This document shows positions 31,906 through 32,033 of a stretch of 32,033 nt of DNA, in pieces. Below the pieces are notes generated by a model. It did not search any database. It had not been told where the DNA came from and saw only the letters and a list, made by a program, of their open reading frames with translations. How positions within the stretch are numbered: the stretch's first letter is position 1; every line of letters starts with the position of its first letter. Source of the stretch: CAG-307 sp964524125 (lineage in GTDB: Bacteria; Bacillota_I; Bacilli_A; Acholeplasmatales; Anaeroplasmataceae); NCBI GenBank assembly GCA_964524125.1, contig CAZGBY010000014.1, positions 1-32,033 on the forward strand, in the 5' to 3' direction. The translations under genes were made by a program, and so were the position numbers.

Positions 31906-31934
31906 TTTAAATCACTCCTTCTTCTTTTACTTTC

Positions 31935-31979
31935 ATTATACTATTTGTTTTATTTAATTCAACTTTTTTCAGAAAAAAG
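31935..31979 (-). promoter_or_regulatory. Promoter with adjoining palindrome for the zinc-ribbon membrane gene
   Basis: On the minus strand -35 TTGAAT (31957-31962) and -10 TATAAT (31935-31940) are 16 nt apart. A perfect inverted repeat, CTTTTTTC (31963-31970) around one base and GAAAAAAG (31972-31979), abuts the -35. The last 54 bases of the window hold no gene that I can see. Confidence 0.5.
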
Positions 31980-32033
31980 CCGAATTTCAAGTAGAAAGTG
32001 GAATTAAGTGATAAAAGCCCATTTTTTTATAGG

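Overview
This is a very AT-rich window (roughly a quarter G+C) from a low-GC Gram-positive-type bacterium. A valine T-box leader, strong AGGAGG ribosome binding sites and consensus sigma-A promoters point to Firmicutes. A PotA with a large internal insertion, reminiscent of mycoplasma PotA as I remember it, hints at a Mollicutes-like or gut Bacilli lineage; this assignment is an inference. The standard genetic code is used: tryptophan is TGG, and potB ends in TGA. Nearly all genes are on the minus strand and are read right to left.

Left flank (1-3922): part of a 141-bp-period repeat, a 77-residue stand-alone glycyl radical protein, valS, and a GNAT acetyltransferase. The last two sit behind one promoter and one T-box riboswitch whose specifier is the valine codon GUA.

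Accessory block A (3970-9430): three tandem copies of a cassette. Each has a free-standing EndoU-type nuclease (toxin-like), two paralogous small acidic proteins (putative immunity proteins, called Ia and Ib) and, in one copy, an XRE-type DNA-binding protein with six membrane segments. The other units show decay: an XRE gene reduced to a 160-bp remnant by a deletion between ACATC repeats, a broken Ib, and an Ib with a shifted start. All three toxin promoters share an extended -10, a palindrome placed over the transcription start, two upstream palindromes 31 bp apart, and a hairpin in the 5' UTR. The core of the start-site palindrome recurs upstream of the XRE gene. This looks like a self-regulated, expanding and decaying intracellular toxin/immunity array, and is the most novel part of the window.

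Accessory block B (9474-12614): an ABC-2 type exporter pair, a decayed copy of a gene found near 19.2 kb, a zinc-ribbon protein behind a frameshifted Phd/YefM antitoxin, and another broken Ib gene.

Accessory block C (12668-18999): a complete jetABCD operon, the Wadjet SMC-like anti-plasmid system, with an SMC-type ATPase and a TOPRIM nuclease.

Right part: a polyamine importer operon potABCD plus an unknown gene (19159-24264); a 1547-residue DUF4011/SF1 helicase/Vsr-like nuclease/DUF3320 protein coupled to an RsuA-type pseudouridine synthase (24396-29749); tRNA-Cys with a perfect promoter; a MATE exporter behind an attenuator-like leader (30080-31522); and a small zinc-ribbon membrane protein convergent with it.
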